Of a DNA stretch of 64,000 bases, positions 17,916 through 27,181 are shown one piece after another (within the stretch, counting starts at the first letter, position 1; every line of letters begins with the position of its first letter). Position numbers and translations under genes: made by a program. Under the pieces are notes generated by a model that worked only from the letters and a program-made list of their open reading frames with translations, searched no databases and was not told the DNA's origin. The stretch comes from Pseudomaricurvus albidus (GTDB lineage Bacteria; Pseudomonadota; Gammaproteobacteria; Pseudomonadales; Cellvibrionaceae): the NCBI RefSeq assembly GCF_018863235.1, contig NZ_JAHKRS010000014.1, forward strand, positions 1 to 64,000. Direction: 5' to 3'.

Positions 17916-18107
17916 ATGAGTAATTTAGAAAAACCGGTCAAATCTCCCTGCGTGTCCATTTGTGCGTTAAATGAAGAAGACGTCTGCGTTGGCTGCCATC
18001 GCACCGGTCAGGAGATCAGCCGCTGGGGGCGTTACAGCAATGACGAGCGACGAGAAGTGCTGAAGCTCTCCTTTGAACGCGCCCGTAAAACCAATCCTTT
18101 CCTGTAG
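17916..18107 (+). CDS. DUF1289 small cysteine-rich protein
   Basis: This 63-residue protein has the DUF1289 pattern CVSICALNEEDVCVGCHRT, a C-x3-C-x6-C-x2-C array that probably binds a metal or iron-sulfur cluster. It is followed by EISRWGRYSNDERREVL, the conserved part of the family. Function is not established. It often sits near Nudix or oxidoreductase genes, as it does here, 87 bases after nudL. Confidence 0.85.
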   Translation: MSNLEKPVKSPCVSICALNEEDVCVGCHRTGQEISRWGRYSNDERREVLKLSFERARKTNPFL

Positions 18108-18140
18108 CGTTTTACCTTCTATAATTCTGAGCATTAACTC

Positions 18141-18204
18141 ATTCACCCGCGGGTTTTCTGGTTGCGGATCAGAACCACTTATCCTGTTGTGGGTGAATCT
18201 TTTT
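18141..18204 (+). other. Structured leader or long-loop terminator upstream of purT
   Basis: ATTCACCC at 18141-18148 pairs with GGGTGAAT at 18191-18198, followed by CTTTTT. The 42-base interior has further pairing (GGTT..CTG with CAGAACC). The structure lies between the DUF1289 gene and purT, 32 bases before the purT start. It could end the upstream transcript or act as an attenuator for purT. No known riboswitch class was recognised. Confidence 0.4.
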
Positions 18205-18235
18205 AAATTAACAGACCTCATCAGGACGACATCTT

Positions 18236-19417
18236 ATGCCTACTATCGGTACTCCTTTTTCTTCCACGGCCACCAAGGTCATGCTCTGTGGCTCCGGTGA
18301 GCTGGGCAAGGAGGTCGCCATTGAGCTGCAGCGTCTGGGTGTCGAGGTGATTGCCTGCGACCGCTACGACAATGCGCCGGCCATGCAGGTGGCGGATCGC
18401 AGCTACTCTCTGTCGATGCTTGATGGCGCCGCCTTGCGCCAGGTGATCGAAATGGAAAAACCGGACTACATCGTGCCGGAGATTGAAGCCATCGCGACCG
18501 AGACCCTGGTTGAGTTGGAGTCGGAAGGCTATAACGTGGTGCCTACCGCCAGAGCCACTCAGTTGACCATGAACCGGGAAGGTATTCGTCGTCTGGCTGC
18601 CGAAGAGCTGCAATTGCCAACATCGCCCTACGAGTTCTGTGACAACTTTGAGGCTTTCTCGGCAGCCATTGAGCGCATCGGTTGCCCTTGTGTGGTTAAG
18701 CCGATTATGAGCTCTTCCGGAAAGGGCCAGAGTGTGGTGAAGTCCGCGGAAGATATTGAGTCAGCCTGGCAATACGCTCAGGAAGGGGGGCGTGCCGGTG
18801 CCGGCAAGGTGATTGTTGAAGGGTTTGTAGACTTCGACTACGAAATTACCCTGCTCACGGTGCGTCACAAGGACGGCACCAGCTTCTGTGAGCCTATTGG
18901 GCATCGTCAGGAAGACGGGGACTATCAGGAGTCCTGGCAGCCTCAGGCCATGTCAGAAGCAGCACGTCAGGCTTCTGAAGAGGTGGCGAGGAAGGTGACT
19001 GAAGCTCTCGGTGGCTGGGGGCTGTTTGGTGTCGAACTGTTTATTAAAGGGGATCAGGTCTATTTCAGTGAAGTGTCACCGCGTCCACACGATACCGGTC
19101 TGGTGACTTTGATTTCACAGGATCTGTCCGAGTTTGCCTTGCACGCCCGTGCGATTCTCGGTTTGCCTATTCCCAATATCTGCCAGCATGGAGCATCGGC
19201 ATCGGCGGTCATTCTGGTAGAAGGGGAGTCGACAAAGCCTGCATTCGGCAATCTGGCGGAAGCACTGGCTCAGCCGGACACCAGTTTGCGCCTGTTCGGC
19301 AAGCCGGAAGTCACCGGCAAACGTCGTATGGGGGTGGCATTGGCCCGTGGTCGTTCAGTCGATGAGGCTAAGGACAAGGCCGTGACGGCTGCCAGGGCTG
19401 TGACCGTTGAGCTGTAA
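18236..19417 (+). CDS. purT: Formate-dependent GAR transformylase 2
   Basis: PurT uses formate and ATP to formylate glycinamide ribonucleotide in purine synthesis. The 393-residue protein is of family length and has the ATP-grasp layout. The N-domain has [21 protein letters not shown], the linker [12 protein letters not shown], and the ATP-binding part [15 protein letters not shown] near residue 158. Metal-binding residues lie in [23 protein letters not shown]-terminal [10 protein letters not shown] is also characteristic. It stands alone between a structured leader and a convergent hairpin. Confidence 0.94.
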   Translation: MPTIGTPFSSTATKVMLCGSGELGKEVAIELQRLGVEVIACDRYDNAPAMQVADRSYSLSMLDGAALRQVIEMEKPDYIVPEIEAIATETLVELESEGYNVVPTARATQLTMNREGIRRLAAEELQLPTSPYEFCDNFEAFSAAIERIGCPCVVKPIMSSSGKGQSVVKSAEDIESAWQYAQEGGRAGAGKVIVEGFVDFDYEITLLTVRHKDGTSFCEPIGHRQEDGDYQESWQPQAMSEAARQASEEVARKVTEALGGWGLFGVELFIKGDQVYFSEVSPRPHDTGLVTLISQDLSEFALHARAILGLPIPNICQHGASASAVILVEGESTKPAFGNLAEALAQPDTSLRLFGKPEVTGKRRMGVALARGRSVDEAKDKAVTAARAVTVEL

Positions 19418-19465
19418 AACGCTCAGCGACTGTTATTGAGAAATTCTGAATAAAAAGCTTGGTCA

Positions 19466-19498
19466 GGTCTGTATCGTTAAGTCTTAACGACACAGACC
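19466..19498. terminator. Hairpin between convergent purT and corB-like genes
   Basis: GGTCTGT pairs with ACAGACC and TCGTT with AACGA, separated by one mismatch, around a seven-base loop. It lies 48 bases after purT and 30 bases from the end of the convergent CorB-like gene. It has no long T-run, so termination on either strand is likely but not certain. Confidence 0.5.
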
Positions 19499-19527
19499 AG
19501 ATCACCAGTCATTGGATTGGGGCGCCG

Positions 19528-20793
19528 CTAGATGGCTTTAACCCGTGCGCTTTCAATCATTTTGTCAGACAGCGAAGCGGTCTCTATTTTGTACTGACCG
19601 ATTTTGATGCCCGTATGGCCGGCGGGAATGTTCTGTAATTCTTCCACGATCAGACCGTTCAGGGTTTTCGGGCCGTCTGTAGGCAGTTCCCAGCTGAGGT
19701 GGCGATTGATGTCGCGGATCGAAGTTCCGCCCTCGATCAGATACCAGTCGTCTTCAAGTGGAGAAATTTCGGGATTTTCATCTTCTGCCAGATTGGTGGT
19801 GAAATCGCCGACGATCTCTTCCAGCAGATCTTCCATTGTCACAATGCCCTGTACATCCCCGTATTCATCGACCACGATTGCCATTCTGCGTTTCTGCTGT
19901 TGGAAATGCATCAGCTGAGTGTGCAGAGGGGTGCCTTCAGGAATAAAGTAAGGCTCCCGGGTAAAGCGTCGAATGGCTTCGTGGGTCACCGACGTGTTGT
20001 CTCCGTGAATAAAACGGGCTGCGTTACGCAGGTGCAGCAGACCCACGATGTTATTGATATCCCCTTCGTAGACGGGCAGTCGGGTGTACTCGGCGGTCCG
20101 GATACGTTTCATGATGGTGGAGATGTCACTTTCCAGATCGATGCCGTAGACCTCGTTACGAGGAATCATAATGTCTTCAACGGTGGCCTTTTCCAGATCC
20201 AGTACATTCAGCAGAATACCCTGGTGTTGATCCGGGATCAGATCACCGTGCTCATCCACGGCAGTACGCAGTTCGTCAGGATGCAGTTGTTCACTGGTGC
20301 TGGCAATGCTCGGGTCGACACCAAAACTCTTGGCAAGGGCATTAGAGACCTTGTTGACCAGCCAAACCAGTGGGTACAGAAGGGTCAGCAGTGGTTTGAG
20401 AATTAGGCTTGCCGGAAAGGCGACGCTTTCGGGGTGCAGTGCGGCAATAGTTTTTGGGGTCACTTCTGAGCAGATTAGAATCACAATCGTCAGAATGATG
20501 GGCATCACAGCCAGGCCGACCTCGCCATACAGGCGAGAGGCAATCACCGTGGCGATGACGGTTGCAAAGATATTTACCAGATTGTTGCCGATCAGAATGA
20601 CGCCAATCAGGCGGTCTGGGCGCGCCAGTAATTCTGAGGCGCGCATGGCTCCTCTGTGCCGTTTTTTGGCGAGGTGCTTTAACCGGTAACGGTTGAGAGA
20701 CATCATGCCCGTTTCAGAGCCCGAGAAGAAACCGGAGAGCAAGATCAGAATGGCCAGTATCCCAAATAAGAGGCCAAGGGGAGCGTCGTTCAA
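19528..20793 (-). CDS. CNNM/CorB-family inner-membrane protein with CBS domains
   Basis: This 421-residue protein has a CNNM (DUF21) membrane domain with several helices (LGLLFGILAILILLSGFFSG, GVILIGNNLVNIFATVIATV, PIILTIVILICSEVTPKT). Two CBS domains follow at about 200-320 (EDIMIPRNEVYGID, MAIVVDEYGDVQGIVTMEDL), then a CorC/HlyC C-terminal domain. CorB/CorC relatives affect magnesium and cobalt efflux. In Pseudomonas the orthologue also lies next to ypjD and ffh, supporting vertical inheritance. It is transcribed in the same direction as ypjD, 153 bases downstream of it. Confidence 0.88.
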   Translation of the reverse strand: MNDAPLGLLFGILAILILLSGFFSGSETGMMSLNRYRLKHLAKKRHRGAMRASELLARPDRLIGVILIGNNLVNIFATVIATVIASRLYGEVGLAVMPIILTIVILICSEVTPKTIAALHPESVAFPASLILKPLLTLLYPLVWLVNKVSNALAKSFGVDPSIASTSEQLHPDELRTAVDEHGDLIPDQHQGILLNVLDLEKATVEDIMIPRNEVYGIDLESDISTIMKRIRTAEYTRLPVYEGDINNIVGLLHLRNAARFIHGDNTSVTHEAIRRFTREPYFIPEGTPLHTQLMHFQQQKRRMAIVVDEYGDVQGIVTMEDLLEEIVGDFTTNLAEDENPEISPLEDDWYLIEGGTSIRDINRHLSWELPTDGPKTLNGLIVEELQNIPAGHTGIKIGQYKIETASLSDKMIESARVKAI

Positions 20794-20946
20794 AGAGGGT
20801 GGAGCCTATATCGCCTAACAGAATCCGCGTATCTTGGCCCAGAAGTACGGTGGGCGCAACCGTTTCTTGTCATGCCCGGGCTCCATAGGCGGGAGCCCTG
20901 GTGCAGCAGGGGGTGCGGGTAAACTGGAAGGCGGGGTTTTTGGTCC

Positions 20947-21750
20947 TTAACTGAGCAGGAATTCGAGAACAAATTTGCTGCCAAAATAAGCCAGCATCAG
21001 TGCGGTAAAGCCGCCCAGGGCCCAGCGGATCGCCATAAAACCACGCCAGCCACGTACCGTGTGTCCCCACAGCAGGATGGCATAGATAACCCAGGCCAGA
21101 ATTGACAGTGCGGTTTTGTGAACCAGGTGCTGGGCAAACAGATCGTCAATAAAGATAAAGCCGGTAACAATAGAAAGGGTAAGAAGCACCTCGCCGGCCC
21201 ACAGAATCTCAAAAAACAAGGCTTCCATGGTCTGCAGTGGGGGGAGCAGGCGAATCGGTCCGCTGGGGTGTTTGTGCTTGAGCTGGTAATTTTGATAGGC
21301 GAGCAGGATCGCTTGCAGAGTGGCAATGATCAGCAGGCTGTAAGCAAGAATCGACAGCAGGATGTGGGCGATCATTTCCCCGTTCACTTGAGTTACCAGG
21401 CTTTCATCGTGACTGATAACGGACATCAGCAGGGCCACTGCCGAGAATGGGAAAAGGAAAATAAAAAGGGTGTGAAGCGGCTTTTTCAGGCTGCTGAGCA
21501 ATACCAGTAAATTGATGACCCAGAAAGTGAGGGAGATGACGTTGAAAAATCCCAGATTCAGTCCTTGCGATTGAAACAGCATTGGGTAGGTGGCCAGTGC
21601 GTGCAGTCCCAGGGCGGAAATGGCAAAGGCGGTGATCCACTGGTGGTTTGCACTGCGTTTCTGCAGGACGGACGTAATTAAGTAAGCGGCACCGCACAGG
21701 TAGAGTGCAATAGCTGCCATGCTTGTTGCTATGTGGGTGGTGATGGTCAT
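20947..21750 (-). CDS. ypjD: YpjD/CcsA-like inner-membrane protein
   Basis: This 267-residue protein has about eight transmembrane helices and belongs to the cytochrome c assembly (CcsA/CcmC-like) superfamily. A tryptophan-containing stretch LAWVIYAILLWGHTVRGWRG lies near the C-terminus, and histidines on the membrane face could bind heme. YpjD itself has no clear role in c-type cytochrome synthesis. It is divergent from ffh, as in Pseudomonas, with 266 bases between the starts. Confidence 0.85.
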   Translation of the reverse strand: MTITTHIATSMAAIALYLCGAAYLITSVLQKRSANHQWITAFAISALGLHALATYPMLFQSQGLNLGFFNVISLTFWVINLLVLLSSLKKPLHTLFIFLFPFSAVALLMSVISHDESLVTQVNGEMIAHILLSILAYSLLIIATLQAILLAYQNYQLKHKHPSGPIRLLPPLQTMEALFFEILWAGEVLLTLSIVTGFIFIDDLFAQHLVHKTALSILAWVIYAILLWGHTVRGWRGFMAIRWALGGFTALMLAYFGSKFVLEFLLS

Positions 21751-22016
21751 ATTCGTGTTGTGGTCTTGCTGATGGTTCTGGCTGGAAGCCTTGAGAGTGT
21801 CGTTTCCGTGCAGGGCAGTGTGTCACAGGGTTTCTATAAATAGAAGACATAAATGCAAGTCATTATCATCGGTGCTGGTTATTGCGGCCTGTGAGTTGGT
21901 GAGTATAAAGAGGCGGTGGTCCGGTTTTTGGGTGTAAACCACGGGAGCAACCGGCCAAAAAATTCGGTATACTCCCGGTTTTACGGACTCAGTCAGCGAA
22001 ACGGTTGTGATTCACC

Positions 22017-23444
22017 ATGTTTGAGAACTTACAGGATCGTTTGTCCCGTACCCTGAAAAAGGTTACCGGCAAAGCCAAACTCACCGATGCAAACATCAAA
22101 GACACCCTGCGTGAAGTGCGCAAGGCGTTGCTGGAGGCGGATGTCGCCCTGCCAGTTGTAAAGGCATTTATTGAAAGTGTCAGAAAGCGCGCTGTTGGTC
22201 AGGAAGTCTCGCGTGCGCTGAATCCTGGTCAGCAGTTTATTAAAATTGTTGAGAGTGAAATGGTCGCCATGATGGGCGAAGCCAATGAGACTCTCAATCT
22301 GGCGGTCAAGCCTCCTGCGGTTGTCATGATGGCGGGTTTGCAGGGTGCGGGTAAAACCACCTCTGTGGCCAAGCTGGCGAAATTTCTGAAAGAGCGGGAA
22401 AAGAAAAAGGTCGTGGTGGTGTCGGCGGATATCTACCGTCCTGCAGCCATCAAGCAGCTGGAAACTCTGGCTGGTGAAGTGGGTGCCGACTTCTTCCCGT
22501 CGACTCCGGATCAGAAGCCTGTGGATATTGCCAACGGCGCGATCATGCATGCCCGCAAGCATTACGCGGATGTGGTCATTGTGGATACCGCTGGTCGTCT
22601 GCACGTTGACGACGAGCTGATGTCTGAAATCAAAGATCTGCATGCGGCTATCGAGCCGGCAGAGACTCTGTTTGTGATTGATGCCATGATCGGTCAGGAT
22701 GCGGTCAATACGGCCAAGGCATTTAACGATGCGCTGCCTCTGACCGGTGTCATTCTGACCAAGGCAGATGGTGATGCCCGTGGTGGTGCTGCGTTGTCGG
22801 TGCGCCATGTTACCGGCAAGCCCATCAAGTTTCTGGGCATGGGCGAAAAGGTTGATGCCCTCGAGCCGTTCCATCCGGATCGTATTGCTTCCCGCATCCT
22901 GGGTATGGGTGACCTGCTGTCTCTGATTGAAGAGGCAGAGCGCAATATCGACAAAGACAAGGCTGAGAAGCTTGTCAAGAAGGTGTCGGCCGGTAAAAAG
23001 TTCGACTTGGAAGATCTCCGCGATCAGTTACAGCAGATGCAAAATATGGGCGGCATGACCTCCATGCTGGAGAAGTTGCCGGGTATGGGTAATGTGGCCC
23101 AGTTGGCCGAGCAGGCCAATATGACCAAGCAATTCAAGGTGATGGAAGTCATTATTGATTCCATGACGCCAGCCGAGCGCGCCAACCCCGATCTGCTGAA
23201 CGGCTCTCGCAAGCGTCGTATCACCATGGGGTCCGGCACTCAGATTCAGGACCTCAATCGTCTGCTTAAGCAACACAAGCAAATGGCGAAGATGATGAAG
23301 AAGATGAAGGGCGGCGGTATGGCCAAAATGATGCGCGGAATGGGTGGCATGCTTGGCGGCGGAGGTGGCGGAATGCCTCCGGGTGGCATGCCTCCCGGTG
23401 GCTTCCCGGGCGGTGGTGGCGGTCTTCCTCCTGGCTTTAAGTAA
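22017..23444 (+). CDS. ffh: Signal recognition particle protein Ffh
   Basis: Ffh binds 4.5S RNA and hydrophobic signal sequences and delivers ribosomes to FtsY at the membrane. The 475-residue protein has an N-domain, a GTPase G-domain with GLQGAGKTTSVAKLAKFL near residue 108, DTAGR and TKADGDARGG, and a methionine-rich M-domain. The C-terminus is extended by a glycine-, proline- and methionine-rich tail (MLGGGGGGMPPGGMPPGGF), longer than in E. coli. The SRP RNA gene is not in this window. Confidence 0.97.
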   Translation: MFENLQDRLSRTLKKVTGKAKLTDANIKDTLREVRKALLEADVALPVVKAFIESVRKRAVGQEVSRALNPGQQFIKIVESEMVAMMGEANETLNLAVKPPAVVMMAGLQGAGKTTSVAKLAKFLKEREKKKVVVVSADIYRPAAIKQLETLAGEVGADFFPSTPDQKPVDIANGAIMHARKHYADVVIVDTAGRLHVDDELMSEIKDLHAAIEPAETLFVIDAMIGQDAVNTAKAFNDALPLTGVILTKADGDARGGAALSVRHVTGKPIKFLGMGEKVDALEPFHPDRIASRILGMGDLLSLIEEAERNIDKDKAEKLVKKVSAGKKFDLEDLRDQLQQMQNMGGMTSMLEKLPGMGNVAQLAEQANMTKQFKVMEVIIDSMTPAERANPDLLNGSRKRRITMGSGTQIQDLNRLLKQHKQMAKMMKKMKGGGMAKMMRGMGGMLGGGGGGMPPGGMPPGGFPGGGGGLPPGFK

Positions 23445-23498
23445 TTGTTTTACAAGATATTTATTTAGCTTTTAGTGGGCTTTTATTATCCTGCCTCA

Positions 23499-23530
23499 CA
23501 GTGTCATTGCCTCTTTGGGTGATGGCACTG
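23499..23530 (+). terminator. Hairpin after ffh
   Basis: CAGTGTCAT pairs with ATGGCACTG (one G-T pair) around a 14-base loop, 54 bases after the ffh stop codon. No T-run follows, so it is a weak terminator candidate. Confidence 0.4.
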
Positions 23531-23534
23531 TAGA

Positions 23535-23554
23535 AACCTCAAACATCTGAGGTT
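23535..23554 (+). repeat. Short inverted repeat in the ffh-rpsP gap
   Basis: AACCTCA, loop AACATC, TGAGGTT forms a perfect seven-base stem just before the probable promoter of rpsP; TAGAAT at 23585-23590 could be its -10 element. A 17-base imperfect palindrome at 23602-23618 follows. They may be operator or leader features of the ribosomal operon. Confidence 0.35.
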
Positions 23555-23704
23555 AAACCTCTATACATCTCCATCGCTTTCCCTTAGAATATCGCGCCTT
23601 TCGTAGGCTGAGCCTGCGTATTGCCGATTTATTTGACGGTTTTTTATTTGACTGTGTTGCCGCAAGGCAGTGCGCTAAATTTGATTAATAGGAAGTAGAC
23701 TTAC

Positions 23705-23953
23705 ATGGTAAGCATTCGTCTATCTCGTGGCGGCTCCAAGAAGCGTCCATTTTACCACCTGAACGTAACCGACAGCCGTAGCTCACGTAACGGTCGCTAC
23801 ATCGAGCGCGTTGGTTTCTTTAACCCAGTGGCTCAAGGCCAGGAAGAGCGTCTGCGTATCGACAGCGAGCGCGTTGCTTATTGGGTAGCTCAAGGTGCTC
23901 AGTGCTCCGAGCGCGTTGCCAAGTTGCTGAAAGAGCAGGAAAAAGCTGCTTAA
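23705..23953 (+). CDS. rpsP: 30S ribosomal protein S16
   Basis: This 82-residue small-subunit protein has the conserved opening [19 protein letters not shown] and [19 protein letters not shown]. It is the first gene of the classical rpsP-rimM-trmD-rplS operon, and a GGAAGT site lies before the ATG. It is required for 30S assembly. Length and sequence are ordinary for Gammaproteobacteria. Confidence 0.98.
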   Translation: MVSIRLSRGGSKKRPFYHLNVTDSRSSRNGRYIERVGFFNPVAQGQEERLRIDSERVAYWVAQGAQCSERVAKLLKEQEKAA

Positions 23954-23988
23954 TTGGCCAGTAATTATCTTTGTGATGTGCGGGTTTT

Positions 23989-24543
23989 ATGACTGATCAG
24001 AAGAATAGCAAGCGCAGTTCAAATCTGGTCAATGTCGGGCGCATTACAACGGTTTTTGGTGTTAAAGGATGGGTGAAAATCCATTCTGAAACCGAGCCGA
24101 TGGAGAATATTTTCTCCTACAACCCTTGGTGGTTAAAAACCCGCCATGGCGTCCAATCCGTTGAGGTGGAAGATTATCGCCCTCACGGCAAAGGTCTGGT
24201 GGCCCTGATCAAAGGGGTCGACGACCGGGACAAGGCGCAAGAGCTCTGTCAGGTAACGATCGCGGTAGAGCGTGGACAGATGGCGGAGCTGGAGCCCGGT
24301 GAATACTACTGGCACCAGCTTGAAGGGTTGACTGTAATAACTGAATTTGAAGGGCAGGTCAGCCGCTTGGGGGTTGTCACCCGCTTGTTGGAAACCGGTG
24401 CGAACGATGTGCTGGTGGTCAAGGGCGACAGCGACAGTCTCGATGAAAAAGAGCGATTGATTCCCTACATTCCCGGTCAGTTTGTGAAAACGGTTGATCT
24501 GGAGATGGGTGAAATGCGAGTCGACTGGGATCCGGACTTTTAA
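23989..24543 (+). CDS. rimM: 16S rRNA processing factor RimM
   Basis: RimM helps 30S maturation near the 16S 3' domain and binds S19. The 184-residue protein has an N-terminal beta-barrel (VGRITTVFGVKGWVKIHS) and a C-terminal PRC-barrel (EYYWHQLEGLTV, RLIPYIPGQFVKTVD). It starts 35 bases after rpsP and is followed by trmD in the standard order. Confidence 0.97.
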   Translation: MTDQKNSKRSSNLVNVGRITTVFGVKGWVKIHSETEPMENIFSYNPWWLKTRHGVQSVEVEDYRPHGKGLVALIKGVDDRDKAQELCQVTIAVERGQMAELEPGEYYWHQLEGLTVITEFEGQVSRLGVVTRLLETGANDVLVVKGDSDSLDEKERLIPYIPGQFVKTVDLEMGEMRVDWDPDF

Positions 24544-24614
24544 ATGCCGGTAGCGGTTTCTCACAGAACACCTGAATGCAAACGATCTTTCAGGCCAGCG
24601 GGAGAGCGGCAGAC

Positions 24615-25418
24615 GTGACGAGTAACTCGAAGCGAATTGCTGTAGTGACCCTGTTCCCCGAGATGTTTGCAGCCATCAGTGATTACGGTATTACCAGCCG
24701 CGCGATAAATCAGGGGCTGGTTGAGCTGGAGATGTGGAATCCCCGGCAATTTACCAAAGATCGCCACCAGACGGTGGATGATCGACCCTATGGTGGTGGT
24801 CCGGGCATGCTGATGATGATTCAGCCGCTGCGGGAGGCCATAGCCGAAGCCCGGGTCTGGGCCGATTGCCGTGAGAACGGCGGAGCAGGCTGCAAAGTGG
24901 TTTACCTGTCGCCTCAGGGCAGGCAGTTGGATCAGCAGGGTGCCACTGAGTTGGCAGAAGGGCAGAATCTGGTACTGATCGCCGGCCGTTATGAAGGCAT
25001 TGATGAACGCCTGATTGAGCTGGAAGTGGACGAAGAATGGTCCATTGGTGATTACGTACTGAGCGGCGGCGAGCTCGCTGCAATGGTTTTGATTGACAGT
25101 GTGACCCGACTATTGCCGGGCGCATTGGGGCATGCACAATCCGCAGAGCAGGATTCTTTTACAGATGGCTTGCTGGATTGCCCACACTATACGCGGCCAG
25201 AAGTATTTGAAGGTCGTGCGGTTCCGGAAGTGCTTTTGTCCGGCAACCACGAAAAAATCCGGCGCTGGCGATTACAGCAGGCGTTGGGCAGAACCTGGCA
25301 GCGTCGCCCGGATCTGCTGGATAAATTAGATCTGACTGCCGAACAAAGTGCTTTGCTGGAAAGTTTCCAGCAAAGCGCGGGTTCTGATAAAGAATCCAAT
25401 GGTGGTCGGGACGATTAA
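24615..25418 (+). CDS. trmD: tRNA (guanine-N1)-methyltransferase TrmD
   Basis: TrmD makes m1G37 in tRNAs that read CNN and CGG codons, preventing +1 frameshifts. Characteristic segments are [30 protein letters not shown] and the SAM-binding trefoil-knot [13 protein letters not shown] plus [15 protein letters not shown]. The GTG at 24615 has GGGAG about ten bases upstream and gives 267 residues. The ATG at 24576 would add 13 residues and has no ribosome site. It is the third gene of the rpsP operon. Confidence 0.95.
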   Translation: MTSNSKRIAVVTLFPEMFAAISDYGITSRAINQGLVELEMWNPRQFTKDRHQTVDDRPYGGGPGMLMMIQPLREAIAEARVWADCRENGGAGCKVVYLSPQGRQLDQQGATELAEGQNLVLIAGRYEGIDERLIELEVDEEWSIGDYVLSGGELAAMVLIDSVTRLLPGALGHAQSAEQDSFTDGLLDCPHYTRPEVFEGRAVPEVLLSGNHEKIRRWRLQQALGRTWQRRPDLLDKLDLTAEQSALLESFQQSAGSDKESNGGRDD

Positions 25419-25528
25419 CCGGGGAACTTACGGTGGGTCAAACCTGATACAGAATACCCTGTACAGGAGCCAACTATCGTTCCTCATATAGCTGTGAAGC
25501 TACACTACTGACTCTAAAGGAGCAGACC

Positions 25529-25888
25529 ATGAGCAACAAAATCATCCAGGAACTGGAAAACGAACAACTGAAAAAAGACCTGCCTGAATTTTCTCCAGGT
25601 GACACTGTTGTTGTCCAGGTTAAAGTAAAAGAAGGTACCCGCGAGCGTCTGCAGGCGTTTGAAGGTGTAGTGATCGGCATTCGCAGCCGTGGTCTGAACT
25701 CTGCTTTTACTGTACGTAAAATCTCACACGGTATCGGTGTTGAGCGTACTTTCCAAACTCACAGCCCGCTGATCGACAGCGTTGCTGTTAAGCGTCGCGG
25801 TGACGTTCGTCAGGCCAAGCTGTACTACTTGCGCAACCTGACTGGCCGTGCAGCACGTATTAAAGAAAAGCTGTCTGCCAAGTCTTAA
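25529..25888 (+). CDS. rplS: 50S ribosomal protein L19
   Basis: This 119-residue protein lies at the 30S-50S interface. It has the usual features [20 protein letters not shown] and [20 protein letters not shown] clear AAAGGAG ribosome site precedes the ATG. It ends the rpsP operon and is followed by an intrinsic terminator. Confidence 0.98.
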   Translation: MSNKIIQELENEQLKKDLPEFSPGDTVVVQVKVKEGTRERLQAFEGVVIGIRSRGLNSAFTVRKISHGIGVERTFQTHSPLIDSVAVKRRGDVRQAKLYYLRNLTGRAARIKEKLSAKS

Positions 25889-25910
25889 GTTTTTTCTTAA
25901 GATTGGTTCG

Positions 25911-25944
25911 AAAAAACGGCGTACCTTCGGGACGCCGTTTTTTT
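25911..25944 (+). terminator. Intrinsic terminator of the rpsP-rplS operon
   Basis: CGGCGT and ACGCCG form the stem, with CC/GG pairing around TTCG inside, flanked by A6 and a run of seven T residues. It lies 23 bases after rplS and may work in both directions. Confidence 0.92.
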
Positions 25945-26032
25945 ATGTCTGTGATTTGGTTTCCGGCTGTGGTTAAGTGGTGGAAGATGAAAAATTCTGT
26001 GCCTTTTGGAATGGATTGGTTAGTGTGGAGCC

Positions 26033-27022
26033 ATGACTAACGTGAAAACTAAGCTCAGCGAGTCTTCAAATTCGGCGGATAATGAGGTTGGTGTGTCAGT
26101 GGGTGCGGTTAATTCCACGATCAGGGCAGAAGATCAGCAGCTGATCGAACGCTATCTGGATGCGGTTTGGATGGAGCGGGGGCTCAGTGACAGCACTCTG
26201 TCGTCCTATGCTCAGGATTTAAAATTGTTTGCACGCTGGAGTGGCGAGCGGGTTGATTCCCTGCTTAAAGTCGATGACATTCGATTGCGGGAATACCTGG
26301 GTTACCGTCTTGAAGTGCAAAAGTCCTCGGCGCGCTCGACGGCGAGATTTCTTTCCTGTTGTCGCGGGTTTTACGCGTATTTTCTTCGTGAGGGGAAGAT
26401 TGCCGAAGATCCTACGGCATTGATTGAAAGTCCAAAGCAGGGTCGCCCGCTGCCGAAGTCTTTGACGGAAAGTGATGTAGAGTCGCTACTGGCGGCTCCC
26501 GATGTTGAAGATCCCATTGGCTTGCGTGATCGCACCATGCTGGAAGTGCTTTACGCCTGTGGTTTGCGGGTCAGTGAATTGGTAGGGCTGAAACTGGGGG
26601 ATGTGAATCTTCGTCAGGGTGTCGTTCGGGTCATGGGGAAGGGCAGTAAAGAGCGACTGGTTCCCATGGGGGACGAGGCTGCCCAGTGGTTGGTACGTTA
26701 TGTGAAAGAGGCCAGGCCGCAACTGATGAAGCGAGAGCAGACTTCCGATGTGGTATTCCCCAGCAGTCGGGGGCAGCAGATGACCCGGCAAACCTTTTGG
26801 CATCGAATTAAACACTGGGCCCAAGTGGCGGGTATTCGTAAAGAGATATCCCCCCATACTCTGCGCCACGCATTTGCCACCCATTTAATCAATCACGGGG
26901 CAGATTTGCGGGTCGTGCAGTTGCTGTTGGGGCATAGTGATCTGTCAACCACGCAGATTTATACACATGTCGCCATTGAGCGGATGAAATCCTTGCACAG
27001 TGAGCATCATCCGCGAGCCTGA
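26033..27022 (+). CDS. xerD: Tyrosine recombinase XerD
   Basis: XerD acts with XerC at dif to resolve chromosome dimers. The 329-residue protein has an N-terminal SAM-like DNA-binding domain (ERYLDAVWMERGLSDSTLSS) and the catalytic domain with Arg in CGLRVSELVGL, Lys in GKGSKERLVP, HTLRHAFATH, LGHSDLSTTQIYTH and the nucleophilic Tyr. About 30 extra residues precede the usual start; the ATG at 26033 has GTGGAG only a few bases away, so a later start is possible. It is followed by dsbC as in Pseudomonas. Confidence 0.94.
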   Translation: MTNVKTKLSESSNSADNEVGVSVGAVNSTIRAEDQQLIERYLDAVWMERGLSDSTLSSYAQDLKLFARWSGERVDSLLKVDDIRLREYLGYRLEVQKSSARSTARFLSCCRGFYAYFLREGKIAEDPTALIESPKQGRPLPKSLTESDVESLLAAPDVEDPIGLRDRTMLEVLYACGLRVSELVGLKLGDVNLRQGVVRVMGKGSKERLVPMGDEAAQWLVRYVKEARPQLMKREQTSDVVFPSSRGQQMTRQTFWHRIKHWAQVAGIRKEISPHTLRHAFATHLINHGADLRVVQLLLGHSDLSTTQIYTHVAIERMKSLHSEHHPRA

Positions 27023-27181
27023 TCTTGTTTGGGGTTTGGCTTTTTGAGGTATTAAAACACACCAAAAATCGACATTTGGGAACTGTACCTTGTGAAAGGG
27101 TTCCAAGAGCAGGATATGATAGTATGTCTGGTCGAAACAGACCGGACAGATTAAGACCAATTAATGGACAGAGGTTTGGGA

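Noticed and set aside
21853-21894. Short frame MQVIIIGAGYCGL resembling a TrkA/Rossmann start
   Set aside because: It stops after 13 codons and nothing in frame continues the fold; too short to call a gene relic.
26033-27022. XerD as an integrase of a mobile element
   Set aside because: It lies between rplS and dsbC in the conserved order, has XerD motifs and no flanking att repeats or cargo.
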